A stretch of 64,000 nucleotides of DNA from Adiantum capillus-veneris (GCA_014529385.2 CM043942.1:51338774-51402773); one strand, 5' to 3'. Shown: positions 1-12,110, counted from the first letter of the stretch. The notes: generated from the sequence alone by a model not told the origin. Translations and numbers: made by a program.

Positions 1-35
1 ATGTTGTCGCCGTAACCGAGCAGCCAAGTGTTTCT

Positions 36-2803
36 TTGTGGCATGGCCGGTTGGGACACATGAGTAAAAGAGGAATGGAAACTTTGTCTCGTTGTGGTTA
101 TTTGCCGTGTTTGAGGTATGCTGATTTTTCTCATTGTGAGCACTGTATTTATGGTAAGCACAGTCAAACACCGCACAAAAGGTCTCTTTCTTTGAAGTCT
201 GACAGGTTAGACTTAGTGCATTTCGATGTATGTGAAATGCCACAGTTGTCCTTAGGGGGAAAGAAATATTTTGTCTCGTTTATCGATGATGCTACACGTA
301 AGGTGTGGGTGTATCCAATACGTGCTAAAAGCGATGTTTTGGATACTTTCAAGAAGTTTCTTGCGTTTGTTGAGAATCAAACTGACAAGAAGCTTAGGTC
401 TTTGCGCTCAGACAATGGGGGGGAGTATGTATCAAAAGCATTTATTGACTTTTGTGCCACTAAAGGTATTAAAAGAGAGCTCACGGCTCCTTTTAATCCC
501 TCTCAGAATGGAGTTGCAGAGAGGTTGAACCGGACTATCCAAGAGAAAGTTCGGAGTATGCTGTCACATGCTGCATTACCTCATGGTTTTTGGGCAGAAG
601 CTGTGCAAACAGCTATTCACTTGATTAATCGCTCACCTAGCAAGGCTTTGGGTGGAAAGGTGCCTGAGGAGGTGTGGTCTGGCAAGCCACCCTCATATGC
701 ACATTTAAGAGTGTTTGGTTGTGAGGCCTATGTTCACATCCGGAGTGAACTGCGCACCAAACTAGAACCAAAGTCTCATAAATGCATTTTCCTAGGATAT
801 GGTGAGGATGGTGAAATGGGGTATAGATTATGGGATCCCGCATTACGGAAAATCATACGCAGCAATGATGTCATCTTCAATGAGAATTGCATGCACAAAC
901 AGCCCACAAAGGTCGAGGAAGTGCGTCGGGTTGTTTTTCGTGAAGATGTTACATATGGACAGCCAAGAAGGCCCAATGTTCAGCAGCCTTTACATGCTGA
1001 AAATGGTGCTGAAAATCAGCCATTAGCTGCTGAAAATCAGCCCCAACAAGTTGCCATTGATGCACCACAGGTAGGGGAACAGGTTGATGCTCCTAGACCG
1101 CCCGTTGTTGCGATGCAACCGGCTGAACAGCCTGCTGTTTTTGATGGTTTACAGGCTGAAAATCCACCTGTTTTGGATCATTGGGTGCGTAGGTCTACTC
1201 GGGTGACAAGGCCCCCCGATAGATATGAACCGTCTTTGGACTATGTCATGCTTACTGATTGTGGTGAGCCGTCTTGCTATAAAGAGGCTATGCAACGGGA
1301 AGACAGTAAGAAATGGTTTCGGAAATGCAGTCTTTGGAGAAAAACCATACATGGGACTTGGTTGATTTGCCTAAAGGGCATAAGGCTCTGCCATGTAAAT
1401 GGGTTTACAAGACCAAGGTCACATCTGATGCTTCTTCTAAGTACAAGGCACGTTTGGTTGCTAAAGGGTACAAGCAAAAGCATGGTGTGGATTTTGATGA
1501 GATTTTTTCTCCTGTTGTAAAGCTTGCCACATTACGTCTTGTTTTAGGCCTGGTTGCTTCTGAAGATATGGAGTTAAAGCAAATGGATGTCAAAACAGCG
1601 TTTTTGCATGGCGATTTGCTTGAGATGATCTATATGATGCAGCCAGAAGGTTTTGTGTCAAAGGGGCAAGAGAAGAAAGTATGTAGACTCTTGAAGAGCT
1701 TGTATGGTTTGAAACAGTCTCCCCGTGCATGGTATCACAAGTTTGACACATTCATGAGGTCTCAAGGATACAAAAGAAGTAATTCTGATCACTGTTTGTA
1801 TATCAAAACGGCAAGTGATGGATCTCGTCTATTGCTGATTTTGTATGTTGATGACATGCTTATTGCGGGTAAAAATGTCACGGAGTTGGATGCATTACAG
1901 CAAAGCTTAAAGAATCGCTTTGACATGAAGGATCTTGGTGATGCTAATCATATTTTGGGCATGCGTATCTCTCGAGATAGACCTAACAGGCGTCTGTATC
2001 TATCTCAACGAGATTATGTTAATGAGGTGCTACATCGTTTTCATATGGATGGGGGAAAGGCACTTGGTACTCCGCTGCCTCCATATGTAAAACTGACTGC
2101 ACATGACTGCCCAAACACAGATGATATGCGGGCTGAAATGGCCAAGATTCCTTATGCATCAGCCGTTGGCAGTTTGATGTATGCTATGGTTGCTACACGT
2201 CCGGACATTGCATTTGCGGTGGGAGTAGTAAGCAGGTACATGAGCAATCCTGGCAAAAAGCATTGGGAAGCAGTGAAGTGTATCTTGAGATACTTGAAAG
2301 GCACTAAAGACTTGTGCATTTGTTTTGGGAAGAGTGAGACATCTGTGCATGGCTTTACAGATGCAGATTTTGCTGGACATCCAGATTGTAGGAAGTCTAC
2401 CTCTGGATATGTGTTTACATTCACAGGAGGTGCAATTTCTTGGATTTCTAGACTGCAAAAATGTGTTGCTTTGTCTACCACTGAGGCTGAGTATGTGGCT
2501 GCCACTGAGGCATGCAAAGAAGCTTTGTGGCTCATGCGTTTGGTAGAAGAGCTTGGCATTAAGTCACCGGTTCCTGTGCTACACTGTGATAGTCAGAGTG
2601 CTATTATGCTTGCAAGGAATCCTGTTTTTCATGCCAAGACAAAGCACATAGAGGTGAAGTATCATTTTATCAGGAGTGTGCTTGATGACAAGAGCATTAC
2701 ACTTGTCAAGGTGCACACAAATGACAATCCTGCAGATCTTTTGACCAAGAGTCTTCCAGCAGAGCGGTTTGCATATTGCCGTCAGATGATGGGTGTTGGA
2801 TGA
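36..2803 (+). pseudogene. copia-1 pol region (integrase, RT, RNase H)
   Basis: This is the polyprotein segment that copies element RNA into DNA and inserts it. The HHCC zinc-binding part of integrase is at about 40-165 (HGRLGH followed by CEHC). The catalytic core follows at about 215-560, with the first Asp in HFDVC, the second in RSDNGGEY and the Glu in NGVAERLN. RT occupies about 1300-2100, with its active site YVDDML near 1845-1862. RNase H is at about 2340-2780, with FTDADFAG and STTEAEY. These are standard copia motifs. The region is broken about once. It is an element gene, not a host gene. Confidence 0.93.
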
Positions 2804-2870
2804 GTAAGTGCATGATCAGCTGATGTATCATAGTTAGTTGATTCTTTGATCTCCCAAGGTACATTGCCTT

Positions 2871-3170
2871 TAGGTGGGAGGTTGTTAGGGAATAAAGGCC
2901 TAAGTGCCTTGTACTTATTAACTTATAAGTTAAAAATCTTATAAGTGAGGGGGCCCAAGTGTGAATGGCCCCCTAGTCACTTACTCATATACTCAAAGGT
3001 CAAGCCCAAAATGTGACAATCGTGACTTTTCTCAAAAACTTCTACGAGCTCTCTCTCTCTCTCACGTTTTCTCTCTGCGTGTGCTTCTTCTGCGCCACTC
3101 TCCTCTTCTCCTTCACTCTCATTGCATAGAATAGCAAGTCGGCTCTCTCTCCTGCTCCCCCACACACCGC
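2871..3170 (+). repeat. copia-1 polypurine tract and 3' LTR (right end uncertain)
   Basis: A purine run (TAGGTGGGAGGT) at 2871-2882 directly precedes TGTTAGGG, the expected LTR start at 2883. The LTR has an 8-bp GC-rich stem (AGGGGGCC at 2948-2955, GGCCCCCT at 2967-2974) with an 11-nt loop, then a CT-rich stretch at 3050-3120. The 5' LTR is not in the window, so the right end cannot be fixed by comparison. Confidence 0.75.
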
Positions 3171-3840
3171 TGATGTCTTACAGGGCATAAGCCATTAATA
3201 TCACTTGCAAGAGAAGGATCCAAGATTTGTTTCAAGTCACTGTTTTTCTCAAAAGCAGTGCCATGCAGATGTTGATGTCTACAGCTACCAAGTAGCACAC
3301 TCCAAGGACTTGGCAAGCTTTCAAGAAAATTTTTGCCCGAAGTTCTATGGTTTCTGACATCTTCCTTCAGAGTGCAACTTTTGGCAGAGTGTGGTATCCT
3401 GAAATGCTTGCCATGGAAAACCCAAGCAGATTATATCTTGAAATTTCTTGACATCTCTCAGTAGATGTCTTTTCGAGCAGATGACCTTGGAGGCTTAGTG
3501 TGATTGCTATCTTGGGACTACCATTGTCGCCAAAGAAACACTGTTTGTCCAAGAGCTGATGGACCATGCTGTGCTCGGCTACGACCCTATGGAATGAACC
3601 TAACCCTAATTTTTTTGGTGCAGGTTTTAGGATGGAAAGTCAGTCGACTTTTCGAGCTCGACTGATGTCGAGATTGCTTTTTAAGTTTGAATTTTGTGTG
3701 AGAATCTGTTTGAGAGCTTGTTTGGTGATCGTGTTTGGAATTTGTTTGAAATGGATGCTATCTGTTTTAAACCTGTCTTGGTGCCGATTTGAATTGTTTA
3801 ACTCTGGTTTTAATACTGGTTTCAATGATTGGTGATTTTA
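3171..3840. other. No recognisable gene; short open stretches only
   Basis: The minus strand has two modest open stretches (3119-3316 and 3367-3567) with ordinary amino-acid composition but no motif I recognise. They could be fragments of a captured gene or chance openings. No promoter, RNA gene or repeat end is evident. Confidence 0.4.
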
Positions 3841-4240
3841 CTCCCGGGTGGAGAAGTGAGAAATACTGTTTTGGTATTGTTTGACCTCGGAATGGCGCAG
3901 GTCGATGCCTGGGGAGCGTTATGTTGTATGCTAGAAAACCTCCGAACGACGCAGGCCGATGCCTGGGGAGCGTTTGGTTGAATGCTTGTAAAATAATTGT
4001 TGTTGTGACTCCCGGCCGGAACCTGGATGGTTATACGGGAGGAGTATTAAGAAGATGAGCAGTGGTTACTCTCAGCACCTCCAAATGACGCAGGTTGCGG
4101 TCTGGGGGGGCGTTTGGTTGTAAAAGGCCTCTATATCTCCCGGCCCGTACCTTTTTAGGTTATGCGGGAGGAGTGATGAGGGAGTCGTTGAATATCTCCC
4201 GGCTCGGACCTTGTTAGGTTATGCGGGAGGAGTGTTCAAC
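3841..4240. repeat. Interspersed tandem array of two degenerate units
   Basis: Two units alternate. Unit 1, about 45 bp with core ACGCAGGCCGATGCCTGGGG, occurs near 3884, 3941 and 4079. Unit 2, about 41 bp, starts CTCCCGGC, ends GCGGGAGGAGT and contains a TTAGGTTAT-like centre; it occurs near 4008, 4137 and 4196. The ends of unit 2 are complementary (CTCCCG with CGGGAG), so each copy could fold as a hairpin. Partial copies flank the array, and the copies differ by several bases. Confidence 0.8.
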
Positions 4241-4584
4241 GGCTTTATGTTTCTATGTCTTGTAACATGCATATGTAAGCATTTGTGTTGCATTGTGATG
4301 TGCCAGCTACTGAATATTCCTAATTGGATGAGATTGCTTGGGTATGTAATTTTTTAGTGCATCAAGACACCCGTGGAAGATCAGTACGGTCTGGGTGTGA
4401 TAGCTAATTTTACTACGCCGGAATATCAAGAGTTCCGATCTGGACGAAAGGAGAAGCTAACTCCTTGATCAAAAGAGCAGAAAGGAGAAGCTAACTCCTT
4501 AATAAAAAGAGCAAACTGATTGTCCCTCGGAAATTTTTGAGCTAACTTGAGTTGTTTTGCAGACATGCTGTAATCGCGAACGAT

Positions 4585-5000
4585 TACTCTCCTTCAAGAA
4601 GGGGCAAGGCGGTACCAAACGTACTGTACATGGCGTATATGTATGTACTGTACGTTGTTCCTTATAGGAAAAAATTTTACGTACGTAAAAATACGTACTC
4701 TTATAAAAAAACCGCAAAGTACTAAATTTTCTAGGACATTTTCAATAAAAAACAAGAGAGAAGCCAACAACTTATAGAGACATTCAAAGACACGTTTCAC
4801 AAGACAACCATATACTGTGTAACTATTGCAAGAGATTTGGATTTTTATTTTAAATCAACATTGTACGGGCTTTCCACACCCCACCCAAAAAAAAAAAAAC
4901 AAAAAAAAAAACGGCGTATGGATCGTTCCGTATGGTACGGATCCGTACAGAACGTCCGTACGGTACGGAACGGATCAATACGTACGTTTTGATCCAACCT
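4585..5000. repeat. GTAC-rich patch with overlapping short palindromes
   Basis: Many GTAC, TACGTA and CCGTACGG words occur at 4610-4700 and again at 4915-4995, on either side of a stretch with an A-run at 4887-4910. One example is CCGTACGGTACGG near 4957. It may be a worn repeat with related ends, but the two halves do not align well enough to set boundaries. Confidence 0.5.
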
Positions 5001-5099
5001 TGAGAAGGGGAGATGTCACAAACTGCTGACGTGTCAAAGCCTAAAGAATAGAGCCAACTTGCAAATGCTGGCCGAGGGGCCTAAACCCTAAGAAGAACA

Positions 5100-5569
5100 A
5101 GTAACAGAAGAAGTCCTATCAACTTATGGGGACCCCGTCCGATGGGGCCCCAAGTGACATAAAGGATTAAAATAAAGCAGGACCCGCACACATGCAAAAC
5201 TGATGACGTGGTAGATTTCCGAAAATTGTGCTGGCATGATGACGTGGCAGGCTGTACGGATTTTCGCGTTTTGCGCTAGCTGATGACGTGGCAGCTATAT
5301 GGATTTCCGTGATTTACGCTGGCAGTTTTTTGGCTTTGCTTTTGGACCAGATGCTTTTGAGTTTGAAGGCTTTTTACTGTAAACTGCTTTTGGGGCCTAG
5401 GGCCTTTAAATATGTGCTAAGGGCTCATTCTTTGGCATGCTTCCTGGAGAAGGTGCAGAGTCTGGAGTACCGGCTTGTACTTTGCTGATGCAATATAAAG
5501 AAATACCGAAAGGGGTGCCAAGGCCAATACTCTTTGGGGTGGAATTCCGCCACTCTGTGTCGCGTGTCG

Positions 5570-5601
<32 letters not shown>

Positions 5602-5660
5602 CAGTTGTTATTGAAGTGCTAAAAGTCTGCTCAGTCTGCTCTTTTCTATTGGCACGTGGT
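5100..5660 (+). repeat. LTR-like stretch with CT tract (possible solo or old LTR)
   Basis: The order resembles an LTR: motif-rich upstream part, an AT box (TTTAAATATG near 5406), AATATAAAGAAAT near 5492, a (CT)n tract at 5570-5597, then GGCACGTGGTGCCC near 5651, where a primer-binding site could lie. No matching second LTR was found, so this is a weak call. Confidence 0.3.
5201..5294 (+). promoter_or_regulatory. Three spaced TGATGACGTGG motifs (G-box/ABRE-like, TGACG core)
   Basis: TGATGACGTGG recurs at 5201, 5237 and 5281. The last two copies continue as GCAG. Each sits in a partly repeated unit of 36-44 bp that also holds GATTTCCG/GATTTTCG and GCGCTAGC-like words. ACGTGG is the G-box/ABRE core bound by plant bZIP factors, and TGACG is the TGA-factor core. 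The motifs lie about 1.7 kb upstream of the first CPP1-like exon found, but also beside an LTR-like stretch, so which unit they serve is unknown. Confidence 0.5.
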
Positions 5661-7031
5661 GCCCGTCTTGTGACAATGACCTACTTGATCATGCATGTCC
5701 TGCTAGAGGCTCACAAAGTGCCAAGCTAGATCCTAAGATAACTAAGACTGATGTTGACCTCTAGCAGTAGCTTGTCCTCAAGTGCAATGTGCACGTGACA
5801 ATATCTGTATTTGGAGATGAATTATTGCAGGATTCTCTCTTCATCAAAAGGGTTTATGTCCAAAAGATTGAATTTGTATGCATGATTGCATCGGGTAGTA
5901 ACTGGTAACAATGTGGTTTATTTTTTGAGTATGTGGGTGTAATCGAGGGGACAATAACTCTTAAAGTACTCTTCGTTAAGAGAGGGATAGGTGACAAGCA
6001 ATGACGTGGCACTAACACGTGGTGAAGCAGCAGGAAAATGGAAAAACAAAGGGACTTTCTCTGGGCGTAGGCGTTAGTGAAATGCAACCCAAAAACCTCT
6101 GCAAGTCATGGATTGTATGAACTAAGACATGGCTGCAGCATGCTTATGTAACACTGTTGTACATGGCTGATATTTATCAGGGAGAAGCTTTTGTGCAACC
6201 ATTTAGTTGACAACTGTTGACCTAAAATTAATTTTAGCAAATGATTTTTGAGTCGCTTTTGAGGCTACATTCCCATAAATCAAGGGCTCTAGTGCTAGAT
6301 GTAATTGAGATCAGCTTGCACGGTCACACAAACAATTGTAAAAACTCTTGAGATGGTATGTAAAGATATACAACATGGGGTGCTCGACTTGAGGGCCAAT
6401 ACTCTGTGGAGGGTAAGTACGATTCTCTCGTGTTGTCTAGTGTCTTCAAGTGTCATTTATATTGTTCTGCTCAGTCTTGCAATTGCAGTTTGTGAGTTCG
6501 GGTTGATCATCCGCTTGACAGGTGATTACACTGATGGTCTCTGCCTCTCTTTCACTAAATAAGTAGCCATCCTTACACAAGCTAGCAGTTCAGTAAGTTT
6601 CCAAATGGTTTGCCAGCGAGTGCCTTAATGGTTTCGCTATCTACAAACAAACCTGATACCTGCTTTCTACTACTGGAATGAGCATGGACCGAATGGGGCG
6701 AACCAATGAAAACAAACAATTATTATTTCAAAACTATAGCAAATGGGTTTGATCTTAGGAGAAGTTTAATTGTTAATGCCCTTTGCAAATGCTTCTGTTC
6801 GAGCTACAACTTCATTTTTTCATTTTTTGACCTTGTACCAATGTTGGCTGTTTTTGGTTCCCACTCCAACTAGAAAAGTGCAGGTATTTCTGTATGTCAG
6901 AATTGGTCCCATGCAAAAGGAATGACGTCTTTTATGGTGCCTTGTGATTTCTGTACTTTTACATGTACGTGACAGCTGAAGAAACCTGGCATGAACAATT
7001 TTTCTTGATATTCCAATGATTTTTTTTGCAG
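5661..7031 (+). other. Upstream region of the CPP1-like gene; 5' exon not located
   Basis: The gene's first coding exon or exons, with the plastid transit peptide, should lie here or further upstream. A strong splice-donor-like sequence (GGAGG followed by GTAAGTAC) sits at 6409-6421. If it were used, the reading phase would match the exon starting at 7032, but the open sequence before it is very short. More ACGTGG words occur near 6004 and 6019. Nothing else is recognisable. Confidence 0.35.
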
Positions 7032-8148
7032 GATATACAGCTGTATTCCCGAGAATCTATGTGCGAGATCCACACAAAGTTTTAGGGGTTACTCGGGATG
7101 CATCCGAGGAAGAGATTCAATCAGCTCGCAACTTTCTTGCTGAACAATATGCACATCATGAACGAAGTAGGGAAGCTGTTGAGGCAGCTCATGACAAAAT
7201 CATCATGGAAAGCTTCCGAGCAAGGAAAAAATCAAAAATCAATCTTAAGAGCAACCTTAAAAAGAAAGTTGAAGAATCACCTCCTTGGGTGAAAAGAATT
7301 CTGAATATTTTTGAAGTTCCACCTTCTCAAATTATACTACAGAGGGCGGCCTTTTTTGGACTTATGGGAGTGTGGAGTGTGATGAATCCAGCCGAGGGGG
7401 GCCCCGCATTTCAGGTTATGCAACCACCATATGAAAGAGCATTTTACAAACATTGTTGAGCTTTATTCTAATCAAAGATGATTGTGAGACTGCTCTTAAG
7501 AATCGAATCATCTGCAGGTGGCTGTTTCTCTAGCAGGATGTGTGTATCTTCTTAATTATAGGCTCAAAAGCATTGGGCGGTCCTTCATGCTTGGGTTAGC
7601 ATTCGAAGTGTTTATTCACAGTTGATATGAAAGAATTCGTTCTTTTGTCGTTTGTTTGTGTTGCCGTGTCTGTTGTTTAAAGTAGAATACTTGTTTCACA
7701 GTTTCAGTCAAGCAAGCTTCTCTAACTTATTTTACATAAGCCTCTTCTAAAAGGATTTTCAAGTGAATAATGGTTTTCTTTTTTCAAATCTTATTTTTGT
7801 TTAGAAACATATCAGGTCATGTAGTTTTTCTTCTTCATCTGTTTTCTTGTGTTGCCTTGCTTGTGTGTTTTAGCCTCTCTTATAATTTGTACGCTCAGAA
7901 CTTTTCTGTGTGTGTGTGTGTGTGTATATGTATATATATAATAAGTTTCTCTGATTCATCAAGCATTTGATCTAATTGAGCATGTCTGTGGTTTCAGATT
8001 CGGCGGGCTTGTTGTGGGATGGTTGGTTGGCTCCTTCATTGTACCTGTCGTGCCAATGGCTTTACTGCCTCCGAATTGGAGCCTAGAAATCATAACGGCA
8101 CTGATATCATATGTATTCATGTGGGTTGCATGTACTTTCTTGAAGTAA
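7032..8148 (+). CDS. CPP1-like (DUF3353, J-like domain) plastid protein, three 3' exons
   Basis: This is the one clear host gene. Exons are 7032-7414, 7518-7594 and 7998-8148. All junctions are GT-AG, phases agree across both introns, and the frame ends in TAA at 8146-8148. The first exon encodes a J-like segment with [15 protein letters not shown] and [13 protein letters not shown], then a basic KSKINLK region and EESPPW. The rest is hydrophobic: about three membrane segments (around [26 protein letters not shown] and [12 protein letters not shown]), then [20 protein letters not shown], ending CTFLK. CPP1-family proteins are plastid membrane proteins with chaperone-like activity; CPP1 itself stabilises protochlorophyllide oxidoreductase. 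The N-terminus and transit peptide were not found, so start and full length are unknown. A stop just after the donor at 7415 makes intron retention truncating. Which family paralog this is cannot be settled here. Confidence 0.85.
7907..7940. repeat. (TG)n(TA)n microsatellite in the last CPP1-like intron
   Basis: A TG run followed by a TA run lies about 60 bp before the acceptor of the last exon. It is simple-sequence DNA with no assigned role. Confidence 0.9.
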
Positions 8149-10900
8149 GGACACCTTATAGATATTGTATACACGGGCCTCAAAAGGCTGGACTTGCAAG
8201 TGGTGGCTCTAGCACTCATCTATGCCTGTGCTCAAAAGGATGTCCGTTAAATGTTTCAGTAACACACTTTCTAGAGTAGATAGAGCTTTTCTTCCTTTTT
8301 AATGCACCATTACTATTTCTGTCACACTAGCCAATTTACCCGATCGACATTTTTGTAATGTACCCATTAGTGGTGAATATCAATATGTATCGGGATTTGT
8401 TCAAAAGAAAGCATGCTCTATGAAGTAGTGATTGTCACTTGAATGACCGTTTTGGGAGGGATTTCTATCGAATTCCAAGCAGAGTGTCAGCTAATGACTG
8501 CTTTTGTAGTACTGGGTGGTGAGGACTGGTTTAAATCTTGTGGACTTGAAAATTTGTTTACAATCTTCAAGGCTCTAATGGGAAGTGCAGTTAGTAGTGG
8601 CTTCCTTTTTGGTGGTGGTATTTCTCTTTTGCTTGTCCTATTATTCTCAAAGCACACACCTAACACTTCCCCCTAAAGATACACCTTCATTTGACATGAA
8701 TCAATCCATGATTAAATTTGCAATTAGGATTTTCTTCTTGTCAATTGCTGTACGGATCCCAGTTACCTCTCTCGGGCGCTCACTCTATGTAGAACTCCTA
8801 TATCTCGTGCGTTCAAAGGGTATCATAAAAATTCCTTACCTGTGATTTTTTTGTGAATATAGCACACCCTTTTTGTGTTCAATCCGTATTTCTTTTTGAA
8901 GCTATACCCCTTTGTAAATGAAGATGTGGCAATTTTTTGAAATTAAAAAATATCCTTCTATTGAACCCATGTGATAAGTAAATATCAGGTGACCTCCCGC
9001 TATGTTCCGTCTTGAGTAACAGGTGGAGTTCAACACTTGTTGGATAGATCTTGGAGGTTTTTTGGGATTGTTTTCTACCACATTAAAGTTTCTTCTGCCT
9101 GTAGCTACTACATTGCAAAGTGAAGAGTAGCTTGTTGATTTATACCACCTGATTTAACAAGAGCAGTTGCCTTCTCAGCACTTGCAAATGAGAGGTTTAG
9201 TGCTAACTGGCTCATTGATCTTTTTCCTTGGATCAACACTTTTGTTTCGAAGGTTTCCTGTTCTGACCCAACGTTGAATGTTCAAGAGGCACCCTTTGAA
9301 TTGCACCCTTGTAAACTGCATGTTAGATGTTAACAATGCTGGCATTATGGCAACACAAAAAGCTCGAACTTATCTCTTCTCTATCTCTCAACAACCTTTG
9401 GGCGTATCACTTTGACCTTCCACTCCATTATCGGCTCAATGTGGTTTGGTTGAGGCATTGCTTTCCCCTTTTGCCTTGCCTTGCCTCTACCGTGTCTATG
9501 TTAGACGGCAGTGCCATTGTTTGTGGTTGGTCGGCTTTGCTTAGATGCTTCTTGATGTGAGATTAAGTACTTTGCCATAACCTTCATTCATACGTTCTTC
9601 ATTTTCGTATCCTTAATTCATACCTTCTAGAATTTTCCTATTGATGTGGTTGTCACTCAAAAAATGTGTCTTTGCACATCCAAACATCTTGCCAGTCCTA
9701 ATAGTGAGCTTCAATGAATTGACATTTAAACGGGCTTTGTTCGTATCTAGCACGAAAAAGCTCCCTAGCCATGAATATGTTATTAATAAATAGTACTTTT
9801 CTTGAAGGAATAAGAGTTCCATAAACTATTAATAATTTATGGATCACATGTGGATTTGTATTGTCATGCTGATGATAACAAGGATCTTATCCATAATAAA
9901 ACATGCATTTGCATCCTAGCATTCATAGTAGGTAGATTTTAAATGTTCTCAATAAGCTCCTTACATTGGCAAAAGGGTCAAAGATTGGTTTTTGGAATAA
10001 AAACTGATAAAGGCAGGAAAGAAACATGATTAATTTTTGCATTTCGTTGTCCCATTAGAAAGATACCCAAGTTGGGTCTTTCTCAAACTCTCTTTATGTT
10101 AAGGTTCTCATATAGCCAACTTGTTTGAGCACAAGTGTAGAAGCAATGCAAAAATTCATCACTTGGCATGTTTTACAGTTAAGACATTACAACCGTGGGT
10201 ATATGAAGCAAACATAACGTTACATATGTGCATATTTAGCCTCTCAAAATTCATCTAGTGTTGTGCAAGATCTAAACTCTTTGTTAAGAATCTCAAAAAA
10301 CAAGGTCTTCATGCTTTTATTCAAGTGTCGAGGTATTTTCAATAAGTAACGAGAAATGCTAAGGTCAACTCTTAGCTTTTAATAACCTTGCCTTTGGACA
10401 AGTGCCATAAAATGTGGAGTGACGAGTAGTTTAAATGTGATGTTGTCTTAGCATGGAAATGCTAGTTGATTGAGGTGGGTCCAGCAAACAATTGAAATTC
10501 CACCTTCAGTAGTGTGCTTCCTCAAGCACTTGTGCCACCAAAATTGGAATGAATTACTCAATAAACAATGTCGACTAGATGCTGCTTAGAAGCAAGTTGG
10601 ATTCCATAGAGTCAGTAAACTAGCTGCGGGTAGTAAGTGTGCGCAAAGAAATAAACTAGTTTTGATCACATGATATGCAGTGGGCATGCATTCTACAATT
10701 TGAAAGATGTGTCCATAATAGAATACACTTTTTGCAAATCATGTGTTGCATTCAAATTTGTTTCAAGAATTTTTCTTTTCTTGAAATGGTCATTTGGTTG
10801 ATGTAAATCAAGACTTTGACCAACAAGTGCAACCAAGAACTTGCTAACCATGCTAGAGGTTTTGTATGGAAAAGGGCTAGTGAGAAGTGATAAGCTTTAG
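8149..10900. other. No recognisable gene; includes 3' UTR of the CPP1-like gene
   Basis: The first few hundred bases after the stop at 8148 should be 3' UTR. The rest is AT-rich, with short open stretches (for example 8443-8676, 9327-9560, and 9613-9822 on minus) that lack family motifs. The part from about 10,500 may be worn gypsy sequence leading into the integrase remnant that follows, but I cannot show it. Confidence 0.5.
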
Positions 10901-10989
10901 GGACTACGTCTCTGATAGGCGAGGGACTCTAGCATATTCATCTCCACCTATCTGTACTCCTATTATAGGCCCCCTGGCCCATCTTCAGT

Positions 10990-12110
10990 AGACCCCTTGA
11001 CAACTCATGCTGGACCGTGTCCTTCTGGTCCTACCTTTCTCGTGACATTACTCCCTCCTTGAAGGAGAGTTTTTGTCCTTTAAAAAAAGGTGGAATGTTT
11101 GTTCCTAAGAACACTAATGTCTTCTTAAGTGGCACTTTCTTTATGTCTATCTTTCCACTTAACCAATACTTGTGGACGCACACGATGATGAGTACATAAA
11201 ACTTGATAGGAAGAAAAATTGTAGGCTATAGCTCCAACTCGCTTGAATATATTTGAATGGGCCACAATATGGAGGAGATAACGTAGCTATCTAACCAGTT
11301 TTTATACTTTTTGAATGGTCTGGAATACGTAAAAACATATCTTCACCTTCTCTAGAAGTGACTTATTGAATTTTTTTTCTCAACATACATTCTGTATCTA
11401 TCTTGTGCTTGTCAAACATTTTGACGAGAAATCTTGAGCATATCCACGTGATCTTGGATAATGTCCTTGACTTGCTGAATTGTTGATGTAGCCAATCCCA
11501 CCCTTACTGATGGCTTGGGTGGAAAGGTGTACATAAGACTCAACAAGTACTTCACTTGTTTTCATTAAAATGCTTCATAATTAGTCAAATGAATGAATTT
11601 ACATGCTGCTTCACATATGAATTTTCTAAACACTAGGATCCATAACACTTAGTGTGCATACATTAGCAAAAAATTATCCGAGCGTGTGTTTCCACTATTG
11701 GAGTGTTTTGTGCTTGCCTATGCTCATGGCACAGTTGATGCACATAGCATACATGAGACTTGAGGGAATAGATATGTAAATAGCTCTTTAAAAGAAATTA
11801 AACACTTTCCACTTTGAATCGTAACAATTCATAATATACTAAACAGAACAATTACTAAACATGCTAAAATATGTGAACCATGATAGAATGCAAACATAAA
11901 TCACATCCAAGTAAAAACAATGAAACATTTTTATTGACATGAAATAGCCTTTGCTATGTACGTAATAGGTGTGCATAATTATAACCTAAAAATCTTAATC
12001 AACCGTTCATTAATGTTGTTTGTCGTACTTGTTACATCAACAAAGTTTTACTAGATGTTCGATAAGCTTTGGCCACTCAAATTGTTCCCAATACCTCATG
12101 CTTGAAATGA
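10990..12110 (-). mobile_element. Ty3/gypsy integrase C-terminal remnant
   Basis: Minus-strand translation near 11,340-11,500 shows VKDIIQDHV and QAQDRYR, matching the helix before the GDxVxL segment of gypsy integrases. Near 11,220-11,290 there is YGPFK-like sequence followed by VGAIAYN, the usual C-terminal SH3-like fold. The sequence is heavily broken (more than five breaks), so it is old. It probably belongs with the RNase H remnant at 14.7-15.1 kb, on the same strand and in the right order. Confidence 0.55.

Larger units (their letters stand above)
1..3170 (+). mobile_element. Ty1/copia LTR retrotransposon, 3' part (copia-1)
   Basis: The window opens inside a copia element, whose 5' LTR, gag and protease lie outside. 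Visible in order are integrase, reverse transcriptase, RNase H, a polypurine tract and the start of the 3' LTR. Integrase before RT is the Ty1/copia order. The coding part is long and close to whole, with about one break, so the copy is fairly young. The 3' end of the LTR is not certain, so the right boundary is approximate. Confidence 0.93.

Noticed and set aside
4826-5029. Frame reading repeated YGTD-like words
   Set aside because: A by-product of the GTAC-rich repeat.
6305-6562. 85-codon frame as first exon of the CPP1-like gene
   Set aside because: It does not look like a transit peptide, and its frame does not join in phase at the donor-like site; only the donor is noted.
8443-8845. Two overlapping open frames downstream of the CPP1-like gene
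   Set aside because: Hydrophobic, low-information sequence in probable UTR or intergenic DNA; no family motif.
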